Made by a program: the position numbers and the translations under genes. DNA of 64,000 nucleotides from Psittacicella melopsittaci (GTDB taxonomy: Bacteria; Pseudomonadota; Gammaproteobacteria; Enterobacterales; Psittacicellaceae): positions 23,393 through 87,392 of the forward strand of contig NZ_NRJH01000023.1 of the NCBI RefSeq assembly GCF_003585925.1. Reading direction: 5' to 3'. Below, piece by piece: positions 47,474 to 57,349 of this stretch (positions are counted from its first letter, which is position 1; every line of letters begins with the position of its first letter). A model generated the notes under the pieces. The model worked only from the letters and a program-made list of their open reading frames with translations. It searched no databases and was not told where the DNA came from.

Positions 47474-48508
47474 ATGGTTAAACGAAGAGATATTGATGGG
47501 GTACTTATTTTTGATAAGCCTCTTGAGATAAGTTCGAATAATGTTTTACAAAGAATAAAATATTTATATCGTGCTAATAAAGCTGGGCATACAGGAGCTC
47601 TTGATCCTTTAGCTTCGGGCATGCTTCCTATTTGCTTTGGGGAAAGCACCAAAATGGCTACTATGATGCTTGATTCAGATAAAGAATATCAAGTAACTAT
47701 CCATTTAGGGGTAAGAACTAATACTTCAGATCGTGAAGGTGAAATTATCTCCACCAAAGAAGTTAATGTTACTCTTGAGCAAATCCAAAGCCTGATTGAG
47801 CAAAAATTCACAGGACAAATTCAGCAAACGCCAACCATTTGGTCAGCTTTAAAATACCAAGGTAAACCTCTGTACGAATATGCTCGTAAAGGAATTGAAG
47901 TTCCTATTCCGTCGCGTCCGATTACTATTTATGAGATTGAGATTCTTAGCTGGGAAAAACCTTATTTAACCCTAAGAGTATACTGCTCAAAAGGAACTTA
48001 TATCCGTACTCTTGCCGATGACTTAGGTGAACTCCTTGGCTGTGGCGGACATGTAAGTAGTTTAAGAAGAACAAAAATTGATGGCTTTAATGATTGTCCT
48101 ATGGTTAGTTTAGAAACTATTGAAGAACTTGCCAAAGAAAACAATCTTGCCCAACTAGATGCTCTCTTACTCCCTTTAGAAGCTCCTGTATCCATGTATC
48201 CTGCTCTCGAGCTCAGTGATGCTCAATTGCTTAAATTATGTCTTGGTATGACCTTAATTTATGCTTTTGCGGAGCAAAAGAATCGTCACGAGTTTGATGA
48301 GGTTGAGCAACTATTTCGTATATACCACCCTGAGTTTGGTTTTATAGGCATGGCAAGAAATGTAGCTAAAAATCGCTTACGTGGTTTTAGATTACGTTCG
48401 CATACCGAACAAATTGCCCGTACTTTAAAACAAAGGGGGGTAAGTGTACAAAATGCCGATCAAGAGCAAAAGGATTTAATAAATAAACTTGAGCCAAGAT
48501 TTAAATAA
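47474..48508 (+). CDS. truB: tRNA pseudouridine-55 synthase TruB
   Basis: 344 residues (E. coli 314). Catalytic aspartate D44 in GHTGALDPLASGML, preceded by DGVLIFDKP and followed by KEYQVTIHLGVRT-type beta strands; the GTYIRTLADDLGE motif is present. It makes pseudouridine 55 in the T loop of tRNAs. The C-terminal domain is a little longer than in E. coli. Last gene of the rimP operon, convergent with pgeF across a bidirectional terminator. In E. coli rpsO follows truB; here it does not. Confidence 0.96.
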   Translation: MVKRRDIDGVLIFDKPLEISSNNVLQRIKYLYRANKAGHTGALDPLASGMLPICFGESTKMATMMLDSDKEYQVTIHLGVRTNTSDREGEIISTKEVNVTLEQIQSLIEQKFTGQIQQTPTIWSALKYQGKPLYEYARKGIEVPIPSRPITIYEIEILSWEKPYLTLRVYCSKGTYIRTLADDLGELLGCGGHVSSLRRTKIDGFNDCPMVSLETIEELAKENNLAQLDALLLPLEAPVSMYPALELSDAQLLKLCLGMTLIYAFAEQKNRHEFDEVEQLFRIYHPEFGFIGMARNVAKNRLRGFRLRSHTEQIARTLKQRGVSVQNADQEQKDLINKLEPRFK

Positions 48509-48541
48509 GAAAAAAAGAAGGTCACTTGAACCTTCTTTTTT
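48509..48541. terminator. Bidirectional terminator between truB and pgeF
   Basis: 13-bp stem AAAAAAAGAAGGT / ACCTTCTTTTTTT with a 7-base loop; T runs on both strands serve the two convergent genes. Confidence 0.9.
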
Positions 48542-48555
48542 TTTGTGAGTAAAAT

Positions 48556-49395
48556 TTACTTTTTCTCTTCAAACCAAATTAAAGTAGCAAAACGTCCTGT
48601 TAGCTTTTCTTTGCGATGCGAGAAAAAGCGTTGATCTTGCACTGTATCTATATCAGAAAAGAAAATGTTTTTTTCTTTTAAACCTAGCTTACGTAAAATA
48701 ATTGCCGTAACTTTAGGCAAGTTTCCTAGCCATTTATGCTTTTCTTGGGGATAAGGTGTAAAGCAAGTGGCAAAGTCGCGGTCTTTTTGACAAAACTCCA
48801 TTACTACTTCTGCCCCAACAATAAAGGACTCGGGACCTATAGCCGGACCTATCCAAGCATATAAATTACTCCGATCAATCTCTTGATCGGCTTTAAAAGT
48901 TTGCACGGCATTTTCTACTACGCCTGCAACTAAACCACGCCAACCTGCATGCACTGCAGCCACTTCATCTTGACTATCACTAGCTAAGAGTAAAGGAACA
49001 CAATCGGCAGTGAGAATAGCACATACTTGATTAGCTTGACTTGTATACAAGGCATCTACTTCGAAAAACTTACTAATATCGCGCTCGTGCTCATCTAAGT
49101 CTTTACTATCTTTGTGTTTGAGGGCAAGATACTCTTGCTCAAACATTGCATTAACAGGAATTTCAAGCACATTAGCCCCACTAACCTGAGTAACCCATAA
49201 AGGTTGATGCGGTAAGTCTAATTGCTCTTTGAGCAAGGCACGGTTTTCTTGTACAGCTTGAAGATCATCGCCCACATGGGAAGCCAAATTTAAACTAAAA
49301 AAGTCATTATTACTTACCCCACCAAAACGCGTGGTAGTAAAGGCTTTAACCCGTTTTAAAGGCCAAGGGGGACTTATAGTTTCAATTTTACTCAT
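48556..49395 (-). CDS. pgeF: Purine nucleoside phosphorylase/laccase-domain protein PgeF (YfiH)
   Basis: 279 residues (E. coli 243). Copper/zinc-type active site residues in ADCVPLLLA and VHAGWRGLVAGV, with TRFGGVS, LWVTQVSGANV and GPAIGPESFIVG. E. coli YfiH prevents misuse of L-Ser in peptidoglycan precursors, and relatives are purine nucleoside enzymes. It starts eight bases after rluD, the same pair as in E. coli. The extra residues form a charged loop (KHKDSKDLDEHERDISK) near the middle. Confidence 0.93.
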   Translation of the reverse strand: MSKIETISPPWPLKRVKAFTTTRFGGVSNNDFFSLNLASHVGDDLQAVQENRALLKEQLDLPHQPLWVTQVSGANVLEIPVNAMFEQEYLALKHKDSKDLDEHERDISKFFEVDALYTSQANQVCAILTADCVPLLLASDSQDEVAAVHAGWRGLVAGVVENAVQTFKADQEIDRSNLYAWIGPAIGPESFIVGAEVVMEFCQKDRDFATCFTPYPQEKHKWLGNLPKVTAIILRKLGLKEKNIFFSDIDTVQDQRFFSHRKEKLTGRFATLIWFEEKK

Positions 49396-49403
49396 ATAAC
49401 CTC

Positions 49404-50402
49404 TTACTTGCTTTGCAGGTCTCTATCTTCTTGTAATACTTGTACAAGCTTAGTCATATCCTCAGGTAAAGGAACTTCCCAAGTCATGGTTTCCCCTGTT
49501 GTAGGGTGTTCGAGAGATAACTTAACCGCATGTAAAGCTTGGCGCTTAAAAGCACGCATTACTTCAACTAATTCAGGTAAAGCATTTTTAGGTAAACGAA
49601 TTTGTCCACCATACATTACATCACCTAAAAGAGGGTGAGCTATATAAGACATATGTACCCTAATTTGGTGCGTTCTTCCTGTCTCAAGACGTAAACGTAT
49701 GCGCGTATAATTACGATAGGTTTCCATTACACGGAAAAGAGTAACCGCTGGCTTACCATTTTTATGGTCAACAGCCATAGCTGTACGCTTAGTTGGGTGT
49801 CTGCCAATAGGTTCACGAATCGTACCACCTTTGGTCATTAAACCATAAGCAATAGCTTCATATTCACGCGTAACGGTTTTAGATTGTAATTGCTCTACAA
49901 GGGCTGTTTGAGCAGCTAAAGTCTTAGCTACTACCATTAAGCCAGTAGTATCCTTATCCAGACGGTGCACTATCCCTGCACGAGGAATTTTATTTAATTC
50001 TGGGTAATGGAAAAGTAAGGCATTCATTAAAGTACCACGTGGGTTACCTGCCCCTGGGTGAACCACTAAATCTTTTGGTTTATTGATAATGATAATATCA
50101 TCATCTTCATACACGACATTAATAGGAATGTCTTCAGGCACTGATGTTAAAATTACAGGAATTTGTGCTTCAACATCAACAAACTCATAACCTGTAATTA
50201 AGTGGGCTGGATCTGTAATCACTTCACCATCTACTTTTACATGCCCATCTAAGATCCACTCTTTGATTTTAGTACGCGAGTATTGCTCTAATACTGCCGC
50301 TATACCAGCATCTAAACGCATGTTAAAGTGATCTAAATTAAATTCGAATGCGTGGTGTTTTACTTCCACTTTATCTTCATATACTGGAGAATCTATACTC
50401 AT
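49404..50402 (-). CDS. rluD: 23S rRNA pseudouridine synthase RluD
   Basis: 332 residues (E. coli 326). N-terminal S4 domain (MRLDAGIAAVLEQYSRTKIKEWI) and an RluA-type catalytic domain with D149 in GIVHRLDKDTTGL, plus RLETGRTHQIRVHM. It makes pseudouridines 1911, 1915 and 1917 in helix 69 of 23S rRNA and supports 50S assembly. The rluD-pgeF order and the close spacing match E. coli, although the bamD gene next to rluD there is not present here. Confidence 0.95.
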   Translation of the reverse strand: MSIDSPVYEDKVEVKHHAFEFNLDHFNMRLDAGIAAVLEQYSRTKIKEWILDGHVKVDGEVITDPAHLITGYEFVDVEAQIPVILTSVPEDIPINVVYEDDDIIIINKPKDLVVHPGAGNPRGTLMNALLFHYPELNKIPRAGIVHRLDKDTTGLMVVAKTLAAQTALVEQLQSKTVTREYEAIAYGLMTKGGTIREPIGRHPTKRTAMAVDHKNGKPAVTLFRVMETYRNYTRIRLRLETGRTHQIRVHMSYIAHPLLGDVMYGGQIRLPKNALPELVEVMRAFKRQALHAVKLSLEHPTTGETMTWEVPLPEDMTKLVQVLQEDRDLQSK

Positions 50403-50437
50403 AGTAATCTAATTAAAATTGAACAAAATGTTGTTAT

Positions 50438-50465
50438 ATTATAACATTTTCGCCTTATTAAACAA
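50438..50465 (-). promoter_or_regulatory. Promoter of rluD-pgeF
   Basis: Minus-strand TTGTTT (50460-50465) and TATAAT (50438-50443), 16 bases apart. An inverted repeat (AAAATGTT...AACATTTT, 50425-50450) surrounds the -10. Confidence 0.55.
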
Positions 50466-50469
50466 AGAA

Positions 50470-50491
50470 AAGCAACCTCAAGAGGTTGCTT
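50470..50491 (-). terminator. Terminator of the lipoprotein gene
   Basis: 10-bp stem AAGCAACCTC / GAGGTTGCTT with T-rich sequence on the minus strand, just before the rluD promoter. Confidence 0.82.
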
Positions 50492-50499
50492 AGCTTGAA

Positions 50500-51240
50500 T
50501 TAGTTATTTTCTTGCGTAGCTGGTGCTTGCGCAGGTGCAGGAGCATTTTGCTCTGCAGCTTGAGCTGCTAATTGAGCTTGGAGCTCTGCATAACTAAAGT
50601 TAGGTTGACTTGCAATTCTGTATAAAGACTTAGTTAAATCACAAGTATTTTTAAAGTTAAGGTTCCAGTTAGCAATTTCATTTTCCACTTCTTGTGGGAA
50701 AGGAACTACATTACCGTTTTCGTCTTTAACTTCTAATTTTTTAATTTCGTCAATGTTTGCTTGGTAATTGTTATTAGCTTCACAACCATTGCTTAATTGC
50801 CCTAATAATGCTGTGAAGTTAGCATCATTTAAATTAAATGAATTGTTAGGGAAATCTTTTTCAAATGCGGTTGAGTCTTCAGCGTAAGATTTTACATAAT
50901 CTTCAAAACGAGCTTGAGTTGTCGCTAGAACTCTTAATTCCGTATTAGCTTTTTGATCTTCTGGAGCTTCGTTTACAATACGTGCTGAATTAGATAAATC
51001 ATTTAATACGTTAATAAAGTTACCTGATAAAGGTAAAGCGGCATTAAAGTCAAAGCTACGGTCAGTATAACGATTAATAAATGCTTGAGTTGGATTGAAA
51101 TCTTTTACATAGATATTCGCAGAAGCAGTTTGAGTCGGAGTTGACGTACTTGCTGTTTCTGTATTATCTTTGTTACATGCTGCTAAAAATAGAGATGCTG
51201 TTAAGGCAGTAACAAGTCCTAATGTTTTAACTTTTGTCAT
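50500..51240 (-). CDS. Hypothetical lipoprotein
   Basis: 246 residues, not recognised. A lipoprotein signal peptide ends in FLAAC with acylated C22, followed by a Thr/Ser-rich spacer (NTETASTSTPTQTAS). The body is mostly helical and acidic, with one Cys pair (SNGCEANNN and LNFKNTCDL) that could form a disulfide, and the tail is Ala/Gln/Pro-rich (AQAAEQNAPAPAQAPATQ). The residue after Cys is Asn, not Asp, so outer membrane sorting is likely. Single gene with its own terminator between rluD and the spc operon. Function unknown. Confidence 0.85.
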   Translation of the reverse strand: MTKVKTLGLVTALTASLFLAACNKDNTETASTSTPTQTASANIYVKDFNPTQAFINRYTDRSFDFNAALPLSGNFINVLNDLSNSARIVNEAPEDQKANTELRVLATTQARFEDYVKSYAEDSTAFEKDFPNNSFNLNDANFTALLGQLSNGCEANNNYQANIDEIKKLEVKDENGNVVPFPQEVENEIANWNLNFKNTCDLTKSLYRIASQPNFSYAELQAQLAAQAAEQNAPAPAQAPATQENN

Positions 51241-51320
51241 AATTCAATTAAACAGTTGTATAAATATGTTGCAAGTTATTTATATGGACAACTTCTTTGT
51301 TTTCAAGTCAAAATATAATA

Positions 51321-51352
51321 AAAAACCAACTGTCAAGCGACAGTTGGTTTTT
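51321..51352 (-). terminator. Terminator of the spc operon (bidirectional)
   Basis: Perfect 14-bp stem AAAAACCAACTGTC / GACAGTTGGTTTTT with an AAGC loop. It lies about 80 bases downstream of rpmJ. Confidence 0.93.
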
Positions 51353-51430
51353 CTTTAATCAACATTATATCCTTAAGCCTATATAAGTCATTAAAGATCT
51401 TGGTTGATCATTAAATCAAATTGTGTCGAA

Positions 51431-51544
51431 TTAGCCTTGACGTTGTTTGTGTTTAGGATCTGTACAGATTACACGAACTACACCGTGACGACGAACGATT
51501 TTACAGTTACGACACATGCATTTTACTGATGCACTTACTTTCAT
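51431..51544 (-). CDS. rpmJ: 50S ribosomal protein L36 (zinc form)
   Basis: 37 residues, [17 protein letters not shown]..., with the zinc ligands Cys, Cys, Cys and His ([12 protein letters not shown]). This is the short C-plus L36, which lies after secY as in E. coli. It is too short for many gene callers. A TATAAT with an upstream TGG (minus strand, 51574-51579) may give it an extra promoter. Confidence 0.96.
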   Translation of the reverse strand: MKVSASVKCMCRNCKIVRRHGVVRVICTDPKHKQRQG

Positions 51545-51573
51545 TTTAAACCTCAAAAGATTAAAGCATACCA

Positions 51574-51582
51574 ATTATACCA
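51574..51582 (-). promoter_or_regulatory. Possible extended -10 promoter of rpmJ
   Basis: TGG followed by TATAAT on the minus strand, in the 67-base gap between secY and rpmJ. No clear -35. Confidence 0.35.
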
Positions 51583-51611
51583 GAAAATATAATCAATTGC
51601 TTGAATTTTTC

Positions 51612-52940
51612 TTAACGCCAGTTAGAACGATATTTGTCTAAGTTCGACTCTTTAAGAATTTTACCGAATTTATTCGACATCATTTGAGACTGAACTTGAC
51701 CAACAAAGTCCATTACTACCACTACCACGATTAGGATTGATGTACCACCAAAACTTGCGTTGTAGCTGTAGAAGAATCGCATGAACTCTGGCGATAATGC
51801 AACTATTGCTAAATATAAACCACCTAACATCGTAACACGAGTCATAATACGGTCTAATAATTTAGCTGTCTGCTCACCTGGACGGTTACCAGGAATGAAT
51901 GCACCCGATTTTTTCAGCTGTTCAGCTGTATCTTTCGGATTGTATTGCAGAGCAGTATAGAAGAATGCAAAGAAAATAATTAACGCTGCTAATAATACCA
52001 TTTGTAATGGTTGGCCTGGATATAACATGTTACCAATAGTAGCCATGGTATCGAATTTAGCCCCTAAACCAGTTACAAAAGTTGTAATAAAGGCGATAAT
52101 TGATGATGCGAAGATTGCAGGAATCACCCCAGCCATATTCACTTTAAAAGGAATATAAGAAGGAGCTGATTGTTGATAACGACCACCGATCATTTGGTTG
52201 CGTTGTGCATATTGAATTACAATACGACGTTGAGAACGCTCTACAAACACAACTGCGTAAATGATAATTAAAGTAATCGCCGCAATCGCAAATAATGTTA
52301 GTAAACTAATAGCTTCAGTACGAGCTTGTTCTAAAGTGCCCATAATAGCACCTGGAAGACCAGATACGATACCAGCGAAAACGATTAATGAGATACCGTT
52401 ACCAATACCGCGTTCTGTAATTTGCTCACCTAACCACATCAGGAATAATGATCCTACTGTTAAAGAAACAGAAGCGGCTACCACGAAACTAAAGTCGTGA
52501 ACAGGAACAAGACCAGGAGCATAAGATGGTAAAGCTGTACTAATTACTACTGACTGTACGGCAGCCAGTACTAAAGTAAAGTAACGCGTAATTTTTGAAA
52601 TTTTACGACGTCCCATTTCCCCTTCTTTTTTCATTTCAGTTAAAGAAGGAACAAATGTTGTTAATAGCTGTACCACGATTGACGCAGAGATGTACGGCGT
52701 AATTCCAAGAGCAAATATTGAAGCACGCTGTAAAGCACCACCACTAAATGTGTTCCAGAAGTTTAATGCTGAACCTGTGTTTTCCGCAAAAGTTTGAGCT
52801 AAAACTGAAGCATTTACCCCAGGAACTGGAATATATGTACCTATACGGAATACAATTAATGCTCCAAGTACGAACCATAACTTTCTGCGTAACTCTTGCA
52901 TAGGAGTCAGCTGAGATCCTTGGTTACCTGGTTTAGACAT
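51612..52940 (-). CDS. secY: Protein translocase subunit SecY
   Basis: 442 residues (E. coli 443). Ten membrane segments with the family signatures IPVPGVNASVLAQTF, the plug and lateral-gate region GITPYISASIVVQLL, ERGIGNGISLIVFAGI, and the cytoplasmic loop ending in the NRPGEQTAKLLDRI segment. It is the pore of the Sec channel in the inner membrane. A hairpin with a T-rich tail lies between rplO and secY (52962-52994), so secY may be expressed below the level of the ribosomal genes. Confidence 0.98.
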   Translation of the reverse strand: MSKPGNQGSQLTPMQELRRKLWFVLGALIVFRIGTYIPVPGVNASVLAQTFAENTGSALNFWNTFSGGALQRASIFALGITPYISASIVVQLLTTFVPSLTEMKKEGEMGRRKISKITRYFTLVLAAVQSVVISTALPSYAPGLVPVHDFSFVVAASVSLTVGSLFLMWLGEQITERGIGNGISLIVFAGIVSGLPGAIMGTLEQARTEAISLLTLFAIAAITLIIIYAVVFVERSQRRIVIQYAQRNQMIGGRYQQSAPSYIPFKVNMAGVIPAIFASSIIAFITTFVTGLGAKFDTMATIGNMLYPGQPLQMVLLAALIIFFAFFYTALQYNPKDTAEQLKKSGAFIPGNRPGEQTAKLLDRIMTRVTMLGGLYLAIVALSPEFMRFFYSYNASFGGTSILIVVVVVMDFVGQVQSQMMSNKFGKILKESNLDKYRSNWR

Positions 52941-52961
52941 AGCTTACCTTATAAGTTAAAA

Positions 52962-52994
52962 AGAAAAGAGAACCTACCTGTAGCAGGCAGGTTC
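52962..52994 (-). terminator. Terminator-like hairpin between rplO and secY
   Basis: 11-bp stem (52970-52980 with 52984-52994, one G-T pair on the transcript) and a 3-base loop. On the minus strand it is followed by TCTTTTCTTTTT, so it could partly end transcription before secY. Confidence 0.7.
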
Positions 52995-53015
52995 CCCCTC
53001 TAAAATAAATTCTTC

Positions 53016-53498
53016 TTATTCACCTTTCTGAGTGTATGAACCGCCTAGAGCTTTAACAGCTTCTAGTACAGAACCAGAAAGAGTGATGTCAAAATCAGAA
53101 TTTGTATAAGCTTTAGCAGTAATGTTAACTACTTTATTTAATTCACCAGATAAGATGATTCTTACAAATTTAGTGTTACGACGAACTAAACCTTCAGCTT
53201 TTAAGCTTTCAAGAGTTACTTCATTGTTTACTAATTTGCTTAATTCGTTTAAACGAAGTTCTTCAGTTACTAAAGCCTTGCGAGAAGTAAAACCGAATTT
53301 TGGTAAACGACGGTATAAAGGCATTTGACCACCTTCGAAACCACGACGTACACCGCCTGATTTACGAGCGTTTTGACCTTTGTGACCTTTACCAGATGTT
53401 TTACCTAGACCTGAACCGATACCACGACCTAAACGTTTAGGTGCAGTTTTAGAACCAGCTGCAGGGCTTAAAGTATTTAGAGTTAAACCATTTGACAT
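53016..53498 (-). CDS. rplO: 50S ribosomal protein L15
   Basis: 160 residues (E. coli 144) from ATG 53498, with GAGGAG just upstream; a start five codons earlier would overlap rpm[12 protein letters not shown], the Gly-rich [21 protein letters not shown] stretch at residues 20-40 and the RRLPKFGF motif identify it. A late assembly protein of the large subunit. The C-terminus is some 15 residues longer than in E. coli. Starts one base after the rpmD stop. Confidence 0.97.
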   Translation of the reverse strand: MSNGLTLNTLSPAAGSKTAPKRLGRGIGSGLGKTSGKGHKGQNARKSGGVRRGFEGGQMPLYRRLPKFGFTSRKALVTEELRLNELSKLVNNEVTLESLKAEGLVRRNTKFVRIILSGELNKVVNITAKAYTNSDFDITLSGSVLEAVKALGGSYTQKGE

Positions 53499-53499
53499 T

Positions 53500-53682
53500 T
53501 TATAGCTCCTCAACTTTAACCATATAGTAAACTTTGTTTACCATACCACGCACTGCAGGAGTATCTTCTAACTCAACTGAGTGACGGATTCTACGTAAAC
53601 CTAACCCTTTTAAAGTAGCAATGTGTTTTGGTAAACGACCAATTGAACTTTTAGTTTGGGTTACACGGATTTTTTTAGTCAT
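53500..53682 (-). CDS. rpmD: 50S ribosomal protein L30
   Basis: 60 residues, E. coli 59. [17 protein letters not shown] and LKGLGLRRI are the family pattern. It lies between rpsE and rplO with a 6-base and a 1-base gap. Confidence 0.97.
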   Translation of the reverse strand: MTKKIRVTQTKSSIGRLPKHIATLKGLGLRRIRHSVELEDTPAVRGMVNKVYYMVKVEEL

Positions 53683-53688
53683 CTTAAA

Positions 53689-54189
53689 TTACCCCAAAAT
53701 TTCTTCAACAGTTTTACCACGTTTCGCTGCAACTTGAGCTGGAGAGCTTACTGCTGCTAAAGCTTTAATTGTTGCACGAACCACATTACGTTTGTTTGTA
53801 GAACCGTATGCTTTTGCTAATACGTTGTGAACGCCAGCTACTTCTAATACAGCACGCATCGCACCACCTGCGATGATACCTGTACCTTCTGACGCAGGTT
53901 GCATGTAAACATTAGAACCTGTGTGAGAACCTTTCACTGGGTGGAATAACGTAGTACCATTTAATTCAACATAAATTAGGTTACGACGAGCTTGTTCCAT
54001 AGCTTTTTGAATAGCTGCAGGAACTTCTTTTGCTTTACCATAACCAAAACCAACGCGACCTTTACCGTCGCCTACTACAGTTAGAGCAGCAAAACTAAAT
54101 ACACGACCACCTTTTACAGTTTTAGAAACACGGTAAACGTTAATTAGTTTTTCTTGCAGCTCGCCTGCTTTATTTTCTACATTCGCCAT
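53689..54189 (-). CDS. rpsE: 30S ribosomal protein S5
   Basis: 166 residues, E. coli 167. Segments [40 protein letters not shown] and [17 protein letters not shown] are conserved. S5 is in the 30S body near the mRNA entry and influences decoding accuracy. Nothing unusual. Confidence 0.98.
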   Translation of the reverse strand: MANVENKAGELQEKLINVYRVSKTVKGGRVFSFAALTVVGDGKGRVGFGYGKAKEVPAAIQKAMEQARRNLIYVELNGTTLFHPVKGSHTGSNVYMQPASEGTGIIAGGAMRAVLEVAGVHNVLAKAYGSTNKRNVVRATIKALAAVSSPAQVAAKRGKTVEEILG

Positions 54190-54206
54190 TTTTATTTTGA
54201 CTCCAA

Positions 54207-54560
54207 TTAGAATTTAAGACCAGCTTCACGAGCAGCGTCTGCTAATGCTTTTACACGACCGTGATATTTAAAACCTGAACGGTCAAATGCGATTTTGCCG
54301 TCAAAGTTGTTGCTTAATAAACGTTCAGCTACAGTTTTACCAACGAAAGCTGCTGCTTCTACGTTACCTGTGTATTTTAATTGAGATGCTAAAGCTTTTT
54401 CTACAGTAGATGCAGATGCTAATACTTTAGCTTCTGGTGAAATTACTTGCGCATAAATGTGGCGTGAAGTACGGAAAACTACTAAACGGTTCACACCAAG
54501 AGTTTGCAAGTGTTTACGTGTGCTTGTAGCACGACGAATTCTAGCAGATTTTTTATCCAT
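54207..54560 (-). CDS. rplR: 50S ribosomal protein L18
   Basis: 117 residues, same as E. coli. [16 protein letters not shown] at the N-terminus, [16 protein letters not shown] and [20 protein letters not shown] near the end. It binds 5S rRNA with L5 and L25. Confidence 0.98.
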   Translation of the reverse strand: MDKKSARIRRATSTRKHLQTLGVNRLVVFRTSRHIYAQVISPEAKVLASASTVEKALASQLKYTGNVEAAAFVGKTVAERLLSNNFDGKIAFDRSGFKYHGRVKALADAAREAGLKF

Positions 54561-54572
54561 GGTATTACCTTA

Positions 54573-55109
54573 TTATTTTTTCTTAACTTCTCTAATGCGC
54601 ACAACTTCGTCACCGTAACGAACACCGTGACCTTTATAAGGTTCTGGTTTACGGTAAGCACGAATGATTGCAGCTTGTTGACCAACTAATTGTTTATCGA
54701 TCGCTTTTAATACGATTTCTTGTTGGCTAGGGCATTCAGCTGTAACACCTTCTGGTAGAACGTGTTCGATTGGGTGTGAATAACCTAAAGCTAAGCTAAT
54801 TGTGTTTCCTTTAACAGAAGCACGGTAACCAACACCTTTTAATAATAAAGATCTTGTGAAACCTTCAGAAACACCTTTCACCATGTTATTGATTAATGCA
54901 CGAGCAGTACCAGCTTGTTCAGAAGAAACGCCTTCTTCACGACCATTCCAGTTAAATGATACGTGACCGTCTTCCACTGCTACAGAAACTTGTGAATTTA
55001 CGTTTAATTCTAAAGAACCTTTAGGGCCTTTAACTGTTACTAATTGACCGTTAACATTTACTTCAACGCCTGAAGGAATGCTAACTGGTGTTTTTGCTAC
55101 ACGAGACAT
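54573..55109 (-). CDS. rplF: 50S ribosomal protein L6
   Basis: 178 residues, E. coli 177. [20 protein letters not shown] at the start, [22 protein letters not shown] and the C-terminal [17 protein letters not shown] motif. It lies near the factor-binding site of the 50S subunit. Ordinary for the family. Confidence 0.98.
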   Translation of the reverse strand: MSRVAKTPVSIPSGVEVNVNGQLVTVKGPKGSLELNVNSQVSVAVEDGHVSFNWNGREEGVSSEQAGTARALINNMVKGVSEGFTRSLLLKGVGYRASVKGNTISLALGYSHPIEHVLPEGVTAECPSQQEIVLKAIDKQLVGQQAAIIRAYRKPEPYKGHGVRYGDEVVRIREVKKK

Positions 55110-55125
55110 TAGAACTCCTTATATA

Positions 55126-55518
55126 TTAAGCTACAAAGCAAATGATTTCACCGCCTAAGCCTTCTTTACGAGCTAGACGATCAGTCATAACACCTTTTGA
55201 AGTAGACACGATTGCAATACCTAGTCCACCCATTACTGTAGGAAGAGCATCTTTACCTTTATAGATACGTAAACCAGGACGGCTTACACGTTTGATGCTT
55301 TCAACAACAGCTTTACCTTGGAAGTATTTTAATTTAATTGTTAATTCAGATTTTACTGAATCAGTTGTTTCATATGATTCAATGTAACCTTCTTCTTTAA
55401 GCACTTTGGCAATCGCCACTTTTAGCTTAGAAGATGGCAAAGTTACAGTTTCTTTTCTCGCAGCTTGACCGTTACGAATACGGGTTAACATATCTGCGAT
55501 TGGATCTTGCATACTCAT
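55126..55518 (-). CDS. rpsH: 30S ribosomal protein S8
   Basis: 130 residues, same as E. coli. [16 protein letters not shown] and [20 protein letters not shown] are typical. In E. coli S8 also represses the spc operon by binding mRNA near rplE; the rplX-rplE gap here is only 22 bases, so the site, if kept, must overlap coding sequence or lie elsewhere. Confidence 0.98.
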   Translation of the reverse strand: MSMQDPIADMLTRIRNGQAARKETVTLPSSKLKVAIAKVLKEEGYIESYETTDSVKSELTIKLKYFQGKAVVESIKRVSRPGLRIYKGKDALPTVMGGLGIAIVSTSKGVMTDRLARKEGLGGEIICFVA

Positions 55519-55561
55519 TTGCTTGTCTCCGATCTAAAATTTGTTACGTTAAAAGTGGAAA

Positions 55562-55867
55562 TTACCAAGAAGCTTTACGAAGTCCTGGGATTTCACCGCT
55601 CATCGCTAATTCACGAATTTTTGTGCGGCTTAAACCGAATTTACGTTGGTAGCCACGAGGACGACCTGTAATTGCACAACGATTACGTTGACGACTAGGG
55701 CTTGAATCACGTGGTAATGTTTGTAATTTTAATACAGCATTCCAACGGTCTTCATCAGATGTGCTTGGAGAACTAATCAGAGCTTTTAACTCTGCACGTT
55801 TCGCAGCATATTTATTTGCTAATTTTACACGTTTTACTTCACGTGCTTTCATTGATTGTTTTGCCAT
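55562..55867 (-). CDS. rpsN: 30S ribosomal protein S14 (zinc-free form)
   Basis: 101 residues, same as E. coli. The long form without the CxxC zinc site: [19 protein letters not shown] with a single Cys and [15 protein letters not shown] at the end. Located in the head of the 30S subunit. Confidence 0.98.
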   Translation of the reverse strand: MAKQSMKAREVKRVKLANKYAAKRAELKALISSPSTSDEDRWNAVLKLQTLPRDSSPSRQRNRCAITGRPRGYQRKFGLSRTKIRELAMSGEIPGLRKASW

Positions 55868-55876
55868 GGGTATACC

Positions 55877-56416
55877 TTACTTGCGGAATGGGAAGTTAAA
55901 TGCTTCTAATAAAGCTAAACCTTCTTTATCATTTTTAGCAGTAGTTGTAATAGTGATATCTAAACCACGAAGACGATCAATTTTATCGTAATCGATCTCT
56001 GGGAAGATAATCTGTTCTTTGATACCCATGCTGTAGTTACCGCGTTTATCGAATGATTTAGCAGATAAACCACGGAAGTCACGGATACGTGGAATAGCGA
56101 TGTTTACTAATTTATCTAAGAAATCGTACATACGTTCGCCACGTAAAGTAACTTTAGCACCGATAGGATAACCTTGACGGATTTTGAAGCCAGCAACAGA
56201 TTTACGCGCTTTAGTCACTAAAGGTTTTTGACCAGAAATAGCTGTTAAGTCAGCTACTGCGTTTTCTAAGATTTTCTTATCTGAAATTGCTTCGCCCACA
56301 CCCATGTTCAGGGTAATCTTCTCGATTCGAGGGACTTGCATGACAGATTTAAATCCGAATTGGCTCTGTAATTTGCTTACCACTTCATTTTTGTAGTAAT
56401 CATGCAGTTTCGCCAT
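55877..56416 (-). CDS. rplE: 50S ribosomal protein L5
   Basis: 179 residues, the same length as E. coli L5, from ATG 56416 ([12 protein letters not shown]); a start four codons upstream is not used. [37 protein letters not shown] and [17 protein letters not shown] are conserved. It binds 5S rRNA and contacts S13 across the subunit bridge. Confidence 0.98.
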   Translation of the reverse strand: MAKLHDYYKNEVVSKLQSQFGFKSVMQVPRIEKITLNMGVGEAISDKKILENAVADLTAISGQKPLVTKARKSVAGFKIRQGYPIGAKVTLRGERMYDFLDKLVNIAIPRIRDFRGLSAKSFDKRGNYSMGIKEQIIFPEIDYDKIDRLRGLDITITTTAKNDKEGLALLEAFNFPFRK

Positions 56417-56438
56417 CATTAACTCCAATATTTATAAA

Positions 56439-56762
56439 TTATTTAATAGTTTCACCAGTAGATTTAAAGTAACGAACTTTTTTACCGTCTTCAAATCTAA
56501 AACCTACACGATCAGCTTTTTGTGTAGCTGGGTTCCAAATTGCAACATTTGAAGCATCAATTGGAGCTTCTTTAGTTGTACGACCACCTTCAATACCTAA
56601 TTGAGGGTTTGGACGCTCATGTTTAGTAACTAAGTTTAAACCTGTTACAATTAATTTACCGTTTGGTAATACTTTAGATACACGACCACGCTGACCTTTA
56701 CCAGCTTTTTCGCTACCTACTACTAGTACTACTTCGTCGTTTGAACGAATTTTATTAGCCAT
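56439..56762 (-). CDS. rplX: 50S ribosomal protein L24
   Basis: 107 residues (E. coli 104). N-terminal KOW motif ([20 protein letters not shown]), then [19 protein letters not shown] and [20 protein letters not shown] primary 23S rRNA-binding protein that starts 50S assembly. Confidence 0.98.
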   Translation of the reverse strand: MANKIRSNDEVVLVVGSEKAGKGQRGRVSKVLPNGKLIVTGLNLVTKHERPNPQLGIEGGRTTKEAPIDASNVAIWNPATQKADRVGFRFEDGKKVRYFKSTGETIK

Positions 56763-56774
56763 TTCAAATTCTCC

Positions 56775-57182
<408 letters not shown>

Positions 57183-57191
57183 TTACCAATC

Positions 57192-57273
57192 TTATTAAAT
57201 TGAAGACATAAATAAAGCCTTGCTAGCTTATTGCCCACAACGCTCATTGCTTAGTCTTAAGTCAATTTAATAA
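57192..57273 (-). promoter_or_regulatory. Long-range stem in the rplN leader
   Basis: A perfect 12-bp pairing TTATTAAATTGA (57192-57203) with TCAATTTAATAA (57262-57273), extended by AGAC/GTCT after a 4-base bulge, encloses about 46 bases that hold a smaller GC-rich hairpin. It sits between promoter and rplN and could be a control site for a ribosomal protein. Confidence 0.5.
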
Positions 57274-57297
57274 ATTGCACGTATTTCAAATAAAAAC

Positions 57298-57316
57298 AAA
57301 GGACTCATAGTCCTTT
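57298..57316 (-). promoter_or_regulatory. Hairpin near the 5' end of the rplN leader
   Basis: Perfect 8-bp stem AAAGGACT / AGTCCTTT with a 3-base loop; on the transcript it is followed by GTTTTTATTT, which resembles a weak terminator or attenuator. Confidence 0.5.
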
Positions 57317-57349
57317 TGATCATTTTTTAATATTAAAAATGACTCGGAT

